A stretch of DNA of 64,000 nucleotides from assembly GCF_028649475.1 (NCBI RefSeq), contig NZ_JAQSIP010000001.1:372001-436000 (forward strand). The letters are read 5' to 3'. Position numbers and translations under genes: made by a program. Under the pieces are notes generated by a model, which saw nothing but the letters and a program-made list of their open reading frames with translations, made no database searches and had not been told where the DNA came from. The DNA comes from Curvibacter cyanobacteriorum. GTDB lineage: Bacteria > Pseudomonadota > Gammaproteobacteria > Burkholderiales > Burkholderiaceae_C. This document shows, piece after piece, positions 34,896-44,900 of this stretch (the first letter of the stretch is position 1; each line of letters starts with the position of its first letter).

Positions 34896-35780
34896 ATGAG
34901 TGCTTCTTCGACTGCGGGCGTGGCGCCCGCCAGCCCCCAGCTGCGGCGCACGGGGGGTGCCAAACGGGTCTTGCCCGGCTTTGGCCTGACCTTGGGCTAC
35001 ACGGTGCTGTACCTCAGCGTGATCGTGCTGATCCCCTTGTCGGCGCTGCTGTTCAAGACCTCGACCCTGAGCTGGGACCAGTTCTGGAACGCGGTCACTG
35101 CGCCGCGCGTGCTGGCCTCTTACCGCCTGACGTTCGGGGCGTCGCTGATCGCGGCCCTGGTCAATGTGGTCTTCGGCCTGCTGGTGGCCTGGGTGCTGGT
35201 GCGCTATACCTTCCCGTTCAAGAAGATCGTGGATGCGTTGGTGGACCTGCCTTTTGCCTTGCCCACGGCGGTGGCGGGCATCTCGCTGACCGCCCTGTTG
35301 GCGGGCAATGGCTGGATCGGGCAGTACCTGGAGCCGCACGGCATCCAGCTGGCCTTCAAGCCCGCGGGCATTGTGGTGGCGCTGATCTTCATTGGCCTGC
35401 CCTTTGTGGTGCGCACCGTGCAGCCTGTGCTGGAGGACGCCGAGAAAGAGCTTGAAGAAGCCGCCACCTGCCTGGGCGCGACGCGCTGGCAGACCTTCAC
35501 CCGCGTGATCCTGCCCTCGATCGCCCCGGCGCTGTTGACCGGCTTTGCGATGGCTTTCGCGCGCGCCATTGGCGAGTACGGGTCGGTCATTTTCATCGCC
35601 GGCAACATGCCCATGGTGTCGGAGATCACGCCGCTGATCATCATCGGCAAGCTGGAGCAATACGACTACGCCGGGGCCACTGCGGTCGCGGTGGTGATGT
35701 TGGTCATCTCCTTCGTGCTGCTGCTGGTCATCAACGCGCTGCAAGCCTGGCAGCGCCGCCACACCGGAGCCCCCGCATGA
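34896..35780 (+). CDS. cysT: Sulfate ABC transporter permease CysT
   Basis: 294 aa inner-membrane permease with about six segments. The Pro/Gly-rich start is followed by [21 protein letters not shown]. The cytosolic EAA loop that docks on CysA reads [20 protein letters not shown]. It forms a heterodimer with CysW. Its last four bases overlap the cysW ATG. The order sbp-cysT-cysW-cysA is the standard one in betaproteobacteria. Confidence 0.95.
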   Translation: MSASSTAGVAPASPQLRRTGGAKRVLPGFGLTLGYTVLYLSVIVLIPLSALLFKTSTLSWDQFWNAVTAPRVLASYRLTFGASLIAALVNVVFGLLVAWVLVRYTFPFKKIVDALVDLPFALPTAVAGISLTALLAGNGWIGQYLEPHGIQLAFKPAGIVVALIFIGLPFVVRTVQPVLEDAEKELEEAATCLGATRWQTFTRVILPSIAPALLTGFAMAFARAIGEYGSVIFIAGNMPMVSEITPLIIIGKLEQYDYAGATAVAVVMLVISFVLLLVINALQAWQRRHTGAPA

Positions 35781-36700
35781 GCCAAGCCCGAGTCTCCCGC
35801 ATCCAATCGGGCACCACCGAAGCCGCCTGGGTCAAGTGGACCCTGATCGGCATCGCCCTGGTGTTCATGTTCCTGTTCCTGGTGCTGCCGCTGGCCGCGG
35901 TGTTCACCGAGGCGCTGCGCAAAGGCGTGGGCCCCTTCGTCGAGGCCCTCAAGGAGCCCGATGCCTGGTCGGCCATCCGCCTGACCCTGATCACGGCCGC
36001 CATCGCCGTGCCGCTGAACCTGGTGTTCGGCGTCTCGGCGGCCTGGGCCATTGCCAAGTTCGAGTTCCCGGGCAAGTCTTTCCTGACCACCCTGGTGGAC
36101 CTGCCGTTTTCGGTCTCGCCGGTGGTGGCGGGTTTGATTTACGTGCTGATGTTCGGCGCCCAGGGCTGGTTCGGTCCGTGGCTGGCCGCGCATGACATCA
36201 AGATCATCTTTGCCGTGCCGGGCATCGTGTTGGCCACCGTGTTCGTGACCTTCCCCTTTGTGGCCCGTGAGCTGATCCCGCTGATGCAGGCCCAGGGCAG
36301 CGATGAAGAGCAAGCCGCCATCGTGCTGGGGGCCAGTGGTTGGCAGACCTTCTGGCTGGTGACCCTGCCCAAGATCAAGTGGGGCCTGATCTACGGCGTC
36401 ATCTTGTGCAATGCACGCGCTATGGGTGAGTTTGGTGCGGTGTCGGTGGTGTCGGGTCACATCCGTGGCCAGACCAACACCATCCCGCTGCACGTCGAGA
36501 TCCTCTACAACGAATACCAGTCGGTGGCCGCCTTTGCGGTGGCCTCGCTGCTGGCCCTGCTGGCCCTGGTGACCCTGGTCATCAAGTCGGTGGTCGAGTG
36601 GCGCCACGCGCAGGAGATGCGCGACGCCGAGGCCCAGCCGCCTGAAGCCCCCCACACGCCTGTCACCCCGGTTTCCACCCCTGCTGGCCAGACCAGCTGA
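35777..36700 (+). CDS. cysW: Sulfate ABC transporter permease CysW
   Basis: 307 aa permease with about six membrane segments, partner of CysT. The EAA loop is [20 protein letters not shown], and [20 protein letters not shown] after it is typical of CysW. The C-terminus is a Pro/Ala/Thr-rich tail. Start overlaps cysT; cysA begins ten bases after its stop. Confidence 0.95.
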   Translation: MSQARVSRIQSGTTEAAWVKWTLIGIALVFMFLFLVLPLAAVFTEALRKGVGPFVEALKEPDAWSAIRLTLITAAIAVPLNLVFGVSAAWAIAKFEFPGKSFLTTLVDLPFSVSPVVAGLIYVLMFGAQGWFGPWLAAHDIKIIFAVPGIVLATVFVTFPFVARELIPLMQAQGSDEEQAAIVLGASGWQTFWLVTLPKIKWGLIYGVILCNARAMGEFGAVSVVSGHIRGQTNTIPLHVEILYNEYQSVAAFAVASLLALLALVTLVIKSVVEWRHAQEMRDAEAQPPEAPHTPVTPVSTPAGQTS

Positions 36701-36710
36701 GGACCCTTTC

Positions 36711-37826
36711 ATGAGCATTCAGATCCGCAACGTCAGCAAGCATTTCGGTGACTTCCACGCCCTCAAGGACGTCAGCCTCGACATCGACTCCGGCGAACTC
36801 ATCGCCTTGCTCGGCCCCTCGGGCTGCGGCAAGACGACCCTGCTGCGCATCATTGCCGGCCTGGAAACCGCCGACACGGGCAGCATCCTGTTCTCGGGCG
36901 AAGACACCACCGACGTGCATGTGCGCGACCGCCAAGTGGGTTTTGTGTTCCAGCACTACGCGCTGTTCCGCCACATGACGGTGTTTGAGAACGTCGCGTT
37001 TGGCCTGCGCGTCAAGCCGCGTGGCCAGCGCCCCAGCGAGGCCCAGATCAAGACCAAGGTGCACGACCTGCTCAAGCTGGTGCAGCTGGACTGGCTGGCC
37101 GACCGCTACCCGTCCCAGCTGTCGGGCGGTCAGCGGCAGCGCATCGCGCTGGCACGGGCCCTGGCGGTCGAGCCCAAGGTGCTGCTGCTCGACGAGCCCT
37201 TTGGTGCGTTGGATGCCAAGGTGCGCAAGGAACTGCGCCGCTGGTTGCGCCGCCTGCACGACGAGTTGCATGTGACCAGCATCTTCGTGACCCACGACCA
37301 GGAAGAAGCCCTGGAAGTGGCCGACCGCGTGGTGCTGATGAACAGCGGCGTGGTCGAGCAAAGCGGTTCGCCGCAAGAAGTCTGGGACCACCCGGCCAGC
37401 CCCTTTGTCTATGGCTTCCTGGGCGATGTGAACCTGTTCCATGGCCGCGCCCACGAAGGCCTGGTGCACCTCGACGGCCTGCAACTCGATTCGCCCGAAC
37501 ATGCCAGCGCGCAAAACGCCAAGGCGTTCGCCTATGTGCGCCCGCACGACCTCGATGTGGAGCGCTATTCGCCCGGTGCCGGCGTCGATGCCTCGGGTCG
37601 CCCCAGTGGCATCGTGGCTCAACTGAGCCGCGCGATTGTGGTCGGTCCGATCGCTCGTTTGGAACTTATTCCGTCCGAATCCAACAAACCAGCGGAAAAT
37701 CCCGCTCAGGACACGGTGATTGAAGCGCAGATCCCGGCGCAGCAATACCGTGAAATGGGTTTCCGCGAAGGCGAGACGCTGGTGGTGACGCCGCGCCGCG
37801 CCCGCGTGTTTGTTGAAGGACAGTGA
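36711..37826 (+). CDS. cysA: Sulfate ABC transporter ATPase CysA
   Basis: 371 aa ATPase. The nucleotide-binding domain has Walker [10 protein letters not shown], signature LSGGQRQR, Walker [12 protein letters not shown] and switch His [13 protein letters not shown]-like regulatory domain occupies about the last 120 residues ([17 protein letters not shown]). It energises sulfate import through CysTW. The dsbB start lies one base after its stop. Confidence 0.95.
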   Translation: MSIQIRNVSKHFGDFHALKDVSLDIDSGELIALLGPSGCGKTTLLRIIAGLETADTGSILFSGEDTTDVHVRDRQVGFVFQHYALFRHMTVFENVAFGLRVKPRGQRPSEAQIKTKVHDLLKLVQLDWLADRYPSQLSGGQRQRIALARALAVEPKVLLLDEPFGALDAKVRKELRRWLRRLHDELHVTSIFVTHDQEEALEVADRVVLMNSGVVEQSGSPQEVWDHPASPFVYGFLGDVNLFHGRAHEGLVHLDGLQLDSPEHASAQNAKAFAYVRPHDLDVERYSPGAGVDASGRPSGIVAQLSRAIVVGPIARLELIPSESNKPAENPAQDTVIEAQIPAQQYREMGFREGETLVVTPRRARVFVEGQ

Positions 37827-37827
37827 C

Positions 37828-38352
37828 TTGTTTCTGCTGAATTGGTTTGATCGCGCGCCGCGCCTGTTGCTGGCGCTGGCCAGCGCCACCTGCCTGGCCA
37901 TGCTGGCTTTTGGCCTTTACCTGCAACACCAGCTGGGCCTGGAGCCTTGCCCGATGTGCATCGTGCAACGCTACGCCCTGTTGCTGGTGGCGGTGTGGGC
38001 CGCGCTGGCGGCCCTGTCGCCGCGCCGCGGGGCCTGGGTGCTGGGCAGCGTGCTGATCCTCATCACCTCGGCCTTTGGCGCCTTTGTCGCGGCACGCCAG
38101 AGCTGGCTGCAATGGAACCCGCCTGAAATCATGACCTGCGGGCGCGACCTGTACGGCATGATCGAGGCCTTCCCGCTGCAACGCGTGATCCCGATGGTGT
38201 TCAAGGGCAGCGGTGATTGCTCGGCCGTCGACTGGACCTTCCTGGGGGGCTCGATCGCCAACTGGTCGTTCGTGACCTTCGTGCTGCTCGGCATCGGCGC
38301 CGTGCTGGGCCTGGTCGCGCAGCGCCAGGGCCGATCACGCTCGGGCTTCTGA
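37828..38352 (+). CDS. dsbB: Disulfide bond formation protein DsbB
   Basis: 174 aa four-helix membrane protein that reoxidises DsbA and passes electrons to quinone. The two redox pairs are C41-PM-C44 (LEPCPMCIVQRY) and C104/C131 (IMTCGRDLY; SGDCSAVDW). The start is a TTG at 37828 with AAGGA seven bases upstream, inside the end of cysA; another TTG at 37810 lacks a ribosome binding site. It is the last gene of the sulfate operon before a strong terminator, tying cysteine-sulfur supply to disulfide formation. Confidence 0.9.
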   Translation: MFLLNWFDRAPRLLLALASATCLAMLAFGLYLQHQLGLEPCPMCIVQRYALLLVAVWAALAALSPRRGAWVLGSVLILITSAFGAFVAARQSWLQWNPPEIMTCGRDLYGMIEAFPLQRVIPMVFKGSGDCSAVDWTFLGGSIANWSFVTFVLLGIGAVLGLVAQRQGRSRSGF

Positions 38353-38366
38353 GCTGGCTCCGCCAT

Positions 38367-38398
38367 CAAAAAACCGGCCTTTGCGGCCGGTTTTTTTT
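38367..38398. terminator. Strong bidirectional terminator
   Basis: AAAAAACCGGCC and GGCCGGTTTTTT form a perfect stem, with TTTGC as loop. It ends the sulfate/dsbB operon and, from the other side, the cheZ gene. Confidence 0.9.
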
Positions 38399-38435
38399 CG
38401 GGGCGCCTGGGCGCTGGCGTGCCTTGGCGGCGGGC

Positions 38436-39065
38436 TCAGAAGCCCAGGCTGGCGAGCAGGTCGTCCACCTGGGACTGGTTGGTCACCACCTCGCGGTTGG
38501 ACTGACCGTCCACCACCGGGCCTTGCAGGTCTTTGGTGGGCGTCGGGGTGCTGGCCATGCCGCCTTCGGGGGCGGTGCTGACCAACAGGTCGAGCAGTTG
38601 CTTTTCGATGTCCGAGGCCAGGTTGACCACGCGCGCAATCACCTGGCCCGTCAGGTCGTGGAAGTCCTGCGCCATCATGATGTCGGTGAGGTTCTCGTCC
38701 ATGGCGGCGTTGGAGCGGCTGACCAGGTGCAAGTAGGTCAGCAAGTCCTTGCCCGTGAAGGTGGTGCCCGGGTAGCGCTCGATCAGCTCGGTCAGGCGGC
38801 GCGTTTCGACGTCCACGGGCTCGCGCGCTTCTTTGGTCTTGTCGACCGAATTGAGCACTTTCTCGGCTGCTTCACCGGTCAGGCGCGCGATGTAGCTGAG
38901 GCGGCTCTTGGCATCTGGCAATTCTTCAGCCGCGCCGTGCAGCTTTTCAGCGATGCCCAGCGCGTTGAGCGAGTCGTGCAGTTGGCGCGTCAGCTGGCCC
39001 AGCCGGAAGTGCACGTCGACTTCGTTTTGGCTGTGGACAAAGGGAGAGTCGGTCGGTTCGGTCAT
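38436..39065 (-). CDS. cheZ: CheY-P phosphatase CheZ
   Basis: 209 aa helical protein that dephosphorylates CheY-P. The catalytic segment is AQDFHDLTGQVI, with D137 and Q141 matching the two essential residues. The C-terminal CheY-binding helix reads QVDDLLASLGF. Length is typical. It is not next to cheY: the upstream neighbour is argA and the downstream one the dsbB terminator, so the gene stands alone and presumably serves a flagellar cluster elsewhere. Two chemoreceptors are encoded 9-12 kb away. Confidence 0.9.
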   Translation of the reverse strand: MTEPTDSPFVHSQNEVDVHFRLGQLTRQLHDSLNALGIAEKLHGAAEELPDAKSRLSYIARLTGEAAEKVLNSVDKTKEAREPVDVETRRLTELIERYPGTTFTGKDLLTYLHLVSRSNAAMDENLTDIMMAQDFHDLTGQVIARVVNLASDIEKQLLDLLVSTAPEGGMASTPTPTKDLQGPVVDGQSNREVVTNQSQVDDLLASLGF

Positions 39066-39240
39066 GGTGCGTCGGATGCGGCGTTGGCAAACAGAAACTC
39101 CCCAGCCGCCAATCAGCAGTCGCGCGAAACCAGGGACAGTTCACGCAATATAGCGCGCTGAGGGGGCCTTGCAGCCCGCCCATCGATTGGAATCGCTTCT
39201 TTTCCCCCCGACCTTGGGGGAAACCCAGGGCCGAAAGCGT

Positions 39241-40587
39241 TCAGAACTTCTTCACCAGCACCTGGCTCTTGCGGTCCCAGTTGTATTTGCGCTTGCGCGC
39301 CTCGGGCAGCCAGTCGGGGTCGACGGGCTGGAAGCCGCGCTTGATGAACCAGTGCATGGTGCGGGTGGTCAGCACAAAAATGCTCTGCAAGCCCATGGCG
39401 CGGGCGCGCTGCTCGATGCGTTTGAGGATTTTTTCGCCGTCGCCCTGGCCCTGGCTCTGCGGTGACACGGTCAGCGCGGCCATCTCACCGGTGCGGGCCT
39501 CGGGGTAGGGGTAGAGCGCCGCACAGGCAAAGGTCACGCCGTCGTGGTCGATGATGCTGTAGAGCTCGATGTCGCGCTCGATCTCGGTGCGGCTGCGCTT
39601 GACCAGGGTGCCATCCTTCTCGAATGGCTCGATCAGTTGCAGGATGCCGCCCACGTCGTCGGCGGTGGCTTCGCGCAGCTCTTCGAGCTTTTCGTCCACC
39701 ACCATGGTGCCGATGCCGTCGTGCACATACACCTCCAGCAGCAGGGCGCCATCCACCGCAAAGGGCAGGATGTGGCTGCGTTCCACGCCGGCCTTGCAGG
39801 CTTGCACGCAGTGCTGCAGGTAGAAGGCGGTGTCGGTGGGCAGCTCGGCCTTGGGCAGGCTTTGCAACAGCTTCTCGGCTGCGGCCAGTGGCAGCTCGGT
39901 GTCGATCGGGTTGTCCTCGCTCTCGGGGGCCAGCGGGTCGATGCGGATGCCGGGCACCTCGGTCAGGAAGATCAGCTTGTCAGCCTGCAGTTCGGCGGCC
40001 ACCCGCGTGGCCACTTCTTCCATGCTCAGGTTGAAGGCCTCGCCGGTGGGCGAGAAGCCAAATGGCGACAGCAGCACCATGGCCCCAAAGTCCAGCGAAC
40101 GCTGGATGCTGGCCACGTCCACCTTGCGCACCAGGCCCGAGTGCTTGAAGTCCACGCCGTCCACGATGCCCACCGGGCGCGCGGTCAGGAAGTTGCCCGA
40201 AATCATGCGCACGGTCGAACCCGCCATCGGCGTGTTGGGCAGGCCCATGCTGAACGCGGCCTCGATCTCGTAGCGCAGCTGGCCCGCGGCCTCCTGGGCA
40301 CAGTCGAGCGCGATCTCGTCGGTGATGCGGATGCCGTTGGCGTACTTGGGTTCCTGGCCCTTGGCGCGCAGCTGCTCGTTGACCTGGGGGCGGAAGCCGT
40401 GCACCAGCACGACCTTGACGCCCATGCTCTGGATCAGGGCCAAGTCCTGCGCGATGTGGGGCAGCTTGCCGGCCGCGATGGCCTCGCCCGCGATGCCCAC
40501 CACAAAGGTCTTGCCCCGGTGCATGTGGATGTAGGGCGCCACGGAGCGAAACCAAGGCACAAACGTGAAGTTGAAAACGGCGGACAT
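39241..40587 (-). CDS. argA: N-acetylglutamate synthase ArgA
   Basis: 448 aa enzyme that makes N-acetylglutamate from acetyl-CoA and glutamate, first step of arginine synthesis. An amino acid kinase-like domain (about 1-290: FVVGIAGEAIAAGKLPHIAQ, VLVHGFRPQVNEQL) carries the arginine site, and a GNAT domain follows (FACAALYPYPEARTGEMAAL, VSPQSQGQGDGEKIL). The Lys that binds phosphate in kinases is not needed here. The reading frame is open upstream, but the ATG at 40587 starts the family sequence. Regulation is probably by arginine feedback. Confidence 0.95.
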   Translation of the reverse strand: MSAVFNFTFVPWFRSVAPYIHMHRGKTFVVGIAGEAIAAGKLPHIAQDLALIQSMGVKVVLVHGFRPQVNEQLRAKGQEPKYANGIRITDEIALDCAQEAAGQLRYEIEAAFSMGLPNTPMAGSTVRMISGNFLTARPVGIVDGVDFKHSGLVRKVDVASIQRSLDFGAMVLLSPFGFSPTGEAFNLSMEEVATRVAAELQADKLIFLTEVPGIRIDPLAPESEDNPIDTELPLAAAEKLLQSLPKAELPTDTAFYLQHCVQACKAGVERSHILPFAVDGALLLEVYVHDGIGTMVVDEKLEELREATADDVGGILQLIEPFEKDGTLVKRSRTEIERDIELYSIIDHDGVTFACAALYPYPEARTGEMAALTVSPQSQGQGDGEKILKRIEQRARAMGLQSIFVLTTRTMHWFIKRGFQPVDPDWLPEARKRKYNWDRKSQVLVKKF

Positions 40588-40873
40588 GGGCGTGGGGCGA
40601 GCGGCAGTGCAGGGTGGCGGGCAATCTTCAGGCGGTCGCGGAGGGCCTGCCGGAAGGCGAGGTTGCGAAGTGTAGCGCGCTGCTGCTGCAGTGCAGCGAG
40701 GCAGGCGCTGGGGGCGGGTGGACCTCAAGGCCAGCCCCCCTGGCCGCCGCAGCGGTCGAGCGTCGGGCGGCGGCGCATCCGCGTGGGCAGTGCGCCGCCC
40801 GGGCCGGGGCCGCCGCGACCGGGGCCCATGGCGGGGCCGGGGTCGTGGGCGCCCTGCGGACCCGGGGGCCGGT

Positions 40874-41392
40874 TCAGGCCGCGGGCAGCTTCAGCAGGCT
40901 GGCCACGGTCTGCACGCAGGCGCGGGCGGCCTCGGTGCCCTTCACGCTGAAGTGGTTCTGGAAGTACTTGCGGTGTTCCAGGTGCTCGTGGAAGTGGTGC
41001 GGTGTCAGCACCGCCGAGATGACGGGCACCTGGGTCTCGAGTTGCACGGTCATCAAGGCCTGGACCACGGTCTGGGCGACGAACTCATGGCGGTAAATGC
41101 CGCCGTCCACCACCAGCGCGCAGGCCACGATGGCGTGGTAGCGGCCGCTCTGGATCAGGCGCTTGGCGTGCAGCGGGATTTCGAACGCGCCCGGCACGCC
41201 GATCACGTCGACGGCCTCGGCGCCCACGCCGTGGCGCGCCATCTCGACCAGGAAGGCCGCGCGGGCCTGCTGCACGATGTCGGCATGCCAGGCGGCTTCA
41301 ATGAACGCAAAGCGCGCGCCGGCCGGCAGGCTGACGGGGGCCATGGACTCGGCATCGCCGAGGGGAGGGAGGGAATAGTCTTTCTGATTCAT
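40874..41392 (-). CDS. ribH: Lumazine synthase, RibH2 type
   Basis: 172 aa 6,7-dimethyl-8-ribityllumazine synthase, penultimate step of riboflavin synthesis. Visible are RFAFIEAAWHADIVQQA (substrate Trp), VIGVPGAFEIPLHAKRL and the catalytic-His region TPHHFHEHLEHRKYFQNHF. The three-His loop and the A-W-H start resemble the RibH2 group of Brucella and rhizobia, which form decamers and act beside a housekeeping RibH. An FMN riboswitch lies upstream. No other rib gene is next to it, so this copy is probably a flavin-responsive second synthase. Confidence 0.9.
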   Translation of the reverse strand: MNQKDYSLPPLGDAESMAPVSLPAGARFAFIEAAWHADIVQQARAAFLVEMARHGVGAEAVDVIGVPGAFEIPLHAKRLIQSGRYHAIVACALVVDGGIYRHEFVAQTVVQALMTVQLETQVPVISAVLTPHHFHEHLEHRKYFQNHFSVKGTEAARACVQTVASLLKLPAA

Positions 41393-41442
41393 GGTGAGAC
41401 CAATAAGGGTTGCCAGAAATCAGGGTGCGCACGAACACCCGC

Positions 41443-41503
41443 CCGCGGGCTGACACAGCGCAGCACGTCCCAAATCAGACGTGCAGGCTGGCGCAGCCCG
41501 CGG
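41443..41503 (-). promoter_or_regulatory. Nested hairpins, probable expression platform of the FMN riboswitch
   Basis: CCGCGGGCTG and CAGCCCGCGG (41443-41452, 41494-41503) are perfect 10-base arms and enclose a second perfect hairpin, GCACGTC/GACGTGC (41463-41484). It sits between the aptamer and the ribH start. There is no T-run, so control may be by rho or by ribosome access. Confidence 0.6.
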
Positions 41504-41514
41504 GGCAGGGGGTC

Positions 41515-41668
41515 GCGCTCTCTTTCATCCGGACTGTGACCGTCGGCCCCGGAATCACACCGGGTCTGCTGACCCCGACCACGCGGGGTGGTCGGGCGCT
41601 CGCGGGCTTGGGCCGTGTTGCCACGACCCTGACCGCCGGTGGGGAATTTCACCCCGCCCTGAGAACGC
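41515..41668 (-). promoter_or_regulatory. FMN riboswitch (RFN element)
   Basis: On the minus strand the conserved RFN parts are all in order: P1 arms GCGTTCTC and GAGAGCGC (eight pairs including one G-T), CTCAGGGCGGGGTGAAATTC, CCGGCGGTCAGGGTCGTGGC, AGCCCGCGAGCG, GACCCGGTGTGATTCCGG, GCCGACGGTCACAGTCCGG and ATGAAAGAGA. A variable hairpin fits between the third and fourth parts. It ends 122 bases before the ribH ATG, and should lower ribH expression when FMN is plentiful. Confidence 0.95.
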
Positions 41669-41936
41669 TTGTTGCCGGGCTTGCGCCTCGGCGGTCGGAA
41701 TTCTAGGGCCAGCGGCAAGGCCCTGGCGGTCCTGGGGGTGACAGCCGCAGGAGGGGCCGGGCGCGCCCGGTGAGAACACCGCGTTGGCCCGGGGGCCAGC
41801 CGACCCAGGCGCGGGGCCTGGGGCGGTGAAGTGGCGATGAGGCCGAGGTGAGGCGGCGGTGACGGGACAGCGACGGGTGCGGTGAAGGGTGCTCCGGGGG
41901 ACGCAGCGCGGCTGAGCGTTGGCCGCGGGTGTCGGG

Positions 41937-41942
41937 GATAAT
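41937..41942 (+). promoter_or_regulatory. -10-like GATAAT before hrpA
   Basis: GATAAT ends eleven bases before the TTG at 41954. A TTGGCC is too close (12 bases) to act as its -35. Weak evidence on its own; it resembles the elements before rlmB and chrA. Confidence 0.3.
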
Positions 41943-41953
41943 GGCGGGTTGTC

Positions 41954-44900
41954 TTGTCGTCACCGGTTTCGCCCTTGTCCACTGCCCCGCTCCTGATTGA
42001 ATTCCCTGAATCGCTGCCTGTCTCCGGCAAACGCGAGGAGATCATGGCGGCGCTGTCCCAGCACCAGGTGATCATCGTCTGCGGTGAGACGGGCTCGGGC
42101 AAGACCACCCAGCTGCCCAAGATCGCGCTGGCCATGGGGCGCGGCAAGCTCAATGCGGCGCCTGGGCAGAAGGGCCAGCTGATCGGCCACACCCAGCCGC
42201 GCCGCATCGCCGCCAGCTCGGTGGCCAAGCGCATTGCCGAAGAGCTCAAGACCCCGCTGGGCGAGGTGGTGGGCTACAAGGTGCGCTTTCAGGACCGCCT
42301 GTCCAAGGACGCCTCGGTCAAGCTGATGACCGACGGCATCTTGCTGGCCGAGACCCAGACCGACCCGCTGCTCAAGGCCTATGACACCCTGATCATCGAC
42401 GAGGCCCACGAGCGCAGCCTGAACATCGACTTCCTGCTGGGCTACCTGCGCCAGATCCTGCCGCGCCGCCCCGACCTGAAGATCGTCGTCACCTCGGCCA
42501 CCATCGACGCCAACCGATTTGCCGAGCACTTCGCCTCGGCCAAGGGCCCGGCGCCGGTGATCTATGTGTCCGGCCGCACCTTCCCGGTCGAGCAGCGCTA
42601 CCGGCCCTTCGAGGAGTCGCGCGACCACGGCCTCAACGAGGCCATCGCCGACGCGGTGGACGAGCTTTGGCAAGGCCGCAGCGGCGGCGACATCCTGGTC
42701 TTCCTGCCCGGCGAGCGCGAGATCCGCGAGGCCGCCGACCACCTGCGTGGCCACCTGGCCCATGTGCCGCACCTGCGCAACGCCGAAGTGCTGCCCTTGT
42801 TCGCGCGCCTGTCCCAGCCCGAGCAGGACCGCATCTTCGACGGCCACACCGGGCGGCGCATCGTGCTGGCCACCAACGTGGCCGAAACCTCGCTCACCGT
42901 GCCCGGCATCCGCTATGTGATCGACACCGGCACGGCGCGCGTCAAGCGCTACAGCTTCCGCAGCAAGGTCGAGCAGCTCTTGGTCGAGCCGATCAGCCAG
43001 GCCGCGGCCAACCAGCGCGCCGGCCGCTGCGGCCGCGTGGCCGACGGCATTTGCATCCGCCTCTACGACGAAAAAGACTTCAGTGCCCGGCCGCGCTTCA
43101 CCGACCCTGAGATCCTGCGCAGCTCGCTGGCCGGGGTGATCTTGCGCATGAAGTCGCTGCACCTGGGCGTGGTCGAGGACTTTCCGTTCCTGGAGGCGCC
43201 CTCGGGCCGTGCGATTGCCGACGGGTACCAGCTGCTGTCCGAGCTGGGCGCGGTCGACGACGCCAACGAGCTGACCCCCATGGGCCAGGAGCTGGCGCGC
43301 CTGCCGCTGGACCCGCGGGTGGGCCGCATGATCATCGAAGCCCGCGAGCGCAATGCGCTGGAAGAGGTGCTGGTGATCGCGGCCGCGCTGTCGGTGCAGG
43401 ACGTGCGCGACCGCCCGATGGACGCGCAGGCCCAGGCCGACCAGGCGCACGCCAAGTGGGACGACGAGAAAAGCGAGTTCAGCGGCTACATCCGCCTCTG
43501 GCAGTGGCTGGCCGACGCCCGCGGCGGTGCCATCCCGTTGACCAAGCGCGGCCAGGCCGCACCGCCGCCGCCGCCCCAGCGGCGCGCCAGCGCGGCCGTG
43601 CTGCCGGTGGCGCAGCGCCTGCAAGCGGTGCCCGCCATCATCGCGCCGCCTGAGCCGGTGGCGGCCACCCACAAGCTGAGCAACCGCCAGTACGAAAACC
43701 TGCTGCGGCAGAACTTCATCAGTGTGCGCCGCCTGCGCGAGTGGCGCGACATCCACAGCCAGTTGCTCACCGTGGTCACCGAGCACCGCTGGGTGATCAA
43801 CCGCAACCCCGCCAGCTACGAGCAGATTCACCTGTCCATGCTGGCCGGCCTGCTGGGCAATGTGGGCTGGAAGATGGAAGAAGAAGCCCCCTCGGGCGAG
43901 TACCTGGGGGCACGCGGCATCAAGTTCCACCGCCACCCTGGGGCCCACCTGCGCAAGAAGCCGGGGCGCTGGATCGTGTGTGCCGAACTGGTCGAGACCA
44001 CGCGCCTGTTTGGCCGCGGCATCGCCAACATCGAGCCCCAGTGGCTGGAGCAGATCGGTGGCCACCTGCTCAAGAAGCAGATGCTCGACCCGCACTGGGA
44101 AAAGCGCAGCGCCGAGGTCGTGGCCTATGAGCGCGCCACGCTTTACGGCTTGGTGGTCTACAGCGGCCGCCGCATCAGCTATGGCCGCATTGACCAGGTG
44201 GCGGCACGTGAGATTTTCATCCGCCAGGCCCTGGTGGAGGGCGAACTCGAGACCCGCCTGCCCTTCCTGGCGGCCAACCAGAAGCTGATCCGCCAGGTCG
44301 AGGAGCTCGAGCACAAGTCGCGCCGCCAGGACGTGCTGGTGGACGAGGAACTGATCTACGCCTTCTACGACCAGCTGTTGCCGGCCGATGTGTACAGCGG
44401 CGCCACGCTCGAGCATTGGTACAAAGAGGCCTCGCGCCTGAACCCCAAGCTGCTGCACCTGACGCGCGAAGAGCTGATGCGCCACGAGGCCGCGGGCATC
44501 ACCACCAGCGCCTTCCCGCGCCATGTGCGCCTGGGCGGGGTGGACTGTGCCGCCACCTACCTGCACCAGCCAGGCGACGCCAAGGACGGCGTGACGGTCG
44601 ACGTGCCGCTGTTCGTGCTCAACCAGGTCAACGAAGACCGCTGCGAGTGGCTGGTGCCCGGCATGCTCAAGGACAAAGTGCAGGCCTTGCTCAAGAGCCT
44701 GCCGCAGAAGCCGCGCGCGCGCCTGGTGCCCCTGCCGGAGAGCGCCACCCGCCTGACCGAGAAGCTCAACGAACCCGCGGTGTTTGGCCATGGCAGCCTG
44801 ACCGAGGCGCTGCTCAAGCTGGTGCGCGAGCAGGTGCAGCTCGATGTCAAGCGCGCCGACTTCAAGCTCGACATGCTGGCGCCGCACCTGTTCATGAACT

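Noticed and set aside
36711-37826. CysA as a general sugar-type ATPase
   Set aside because: The operon context with sbp, cysT and cysW makes sulfate the clear substrate.
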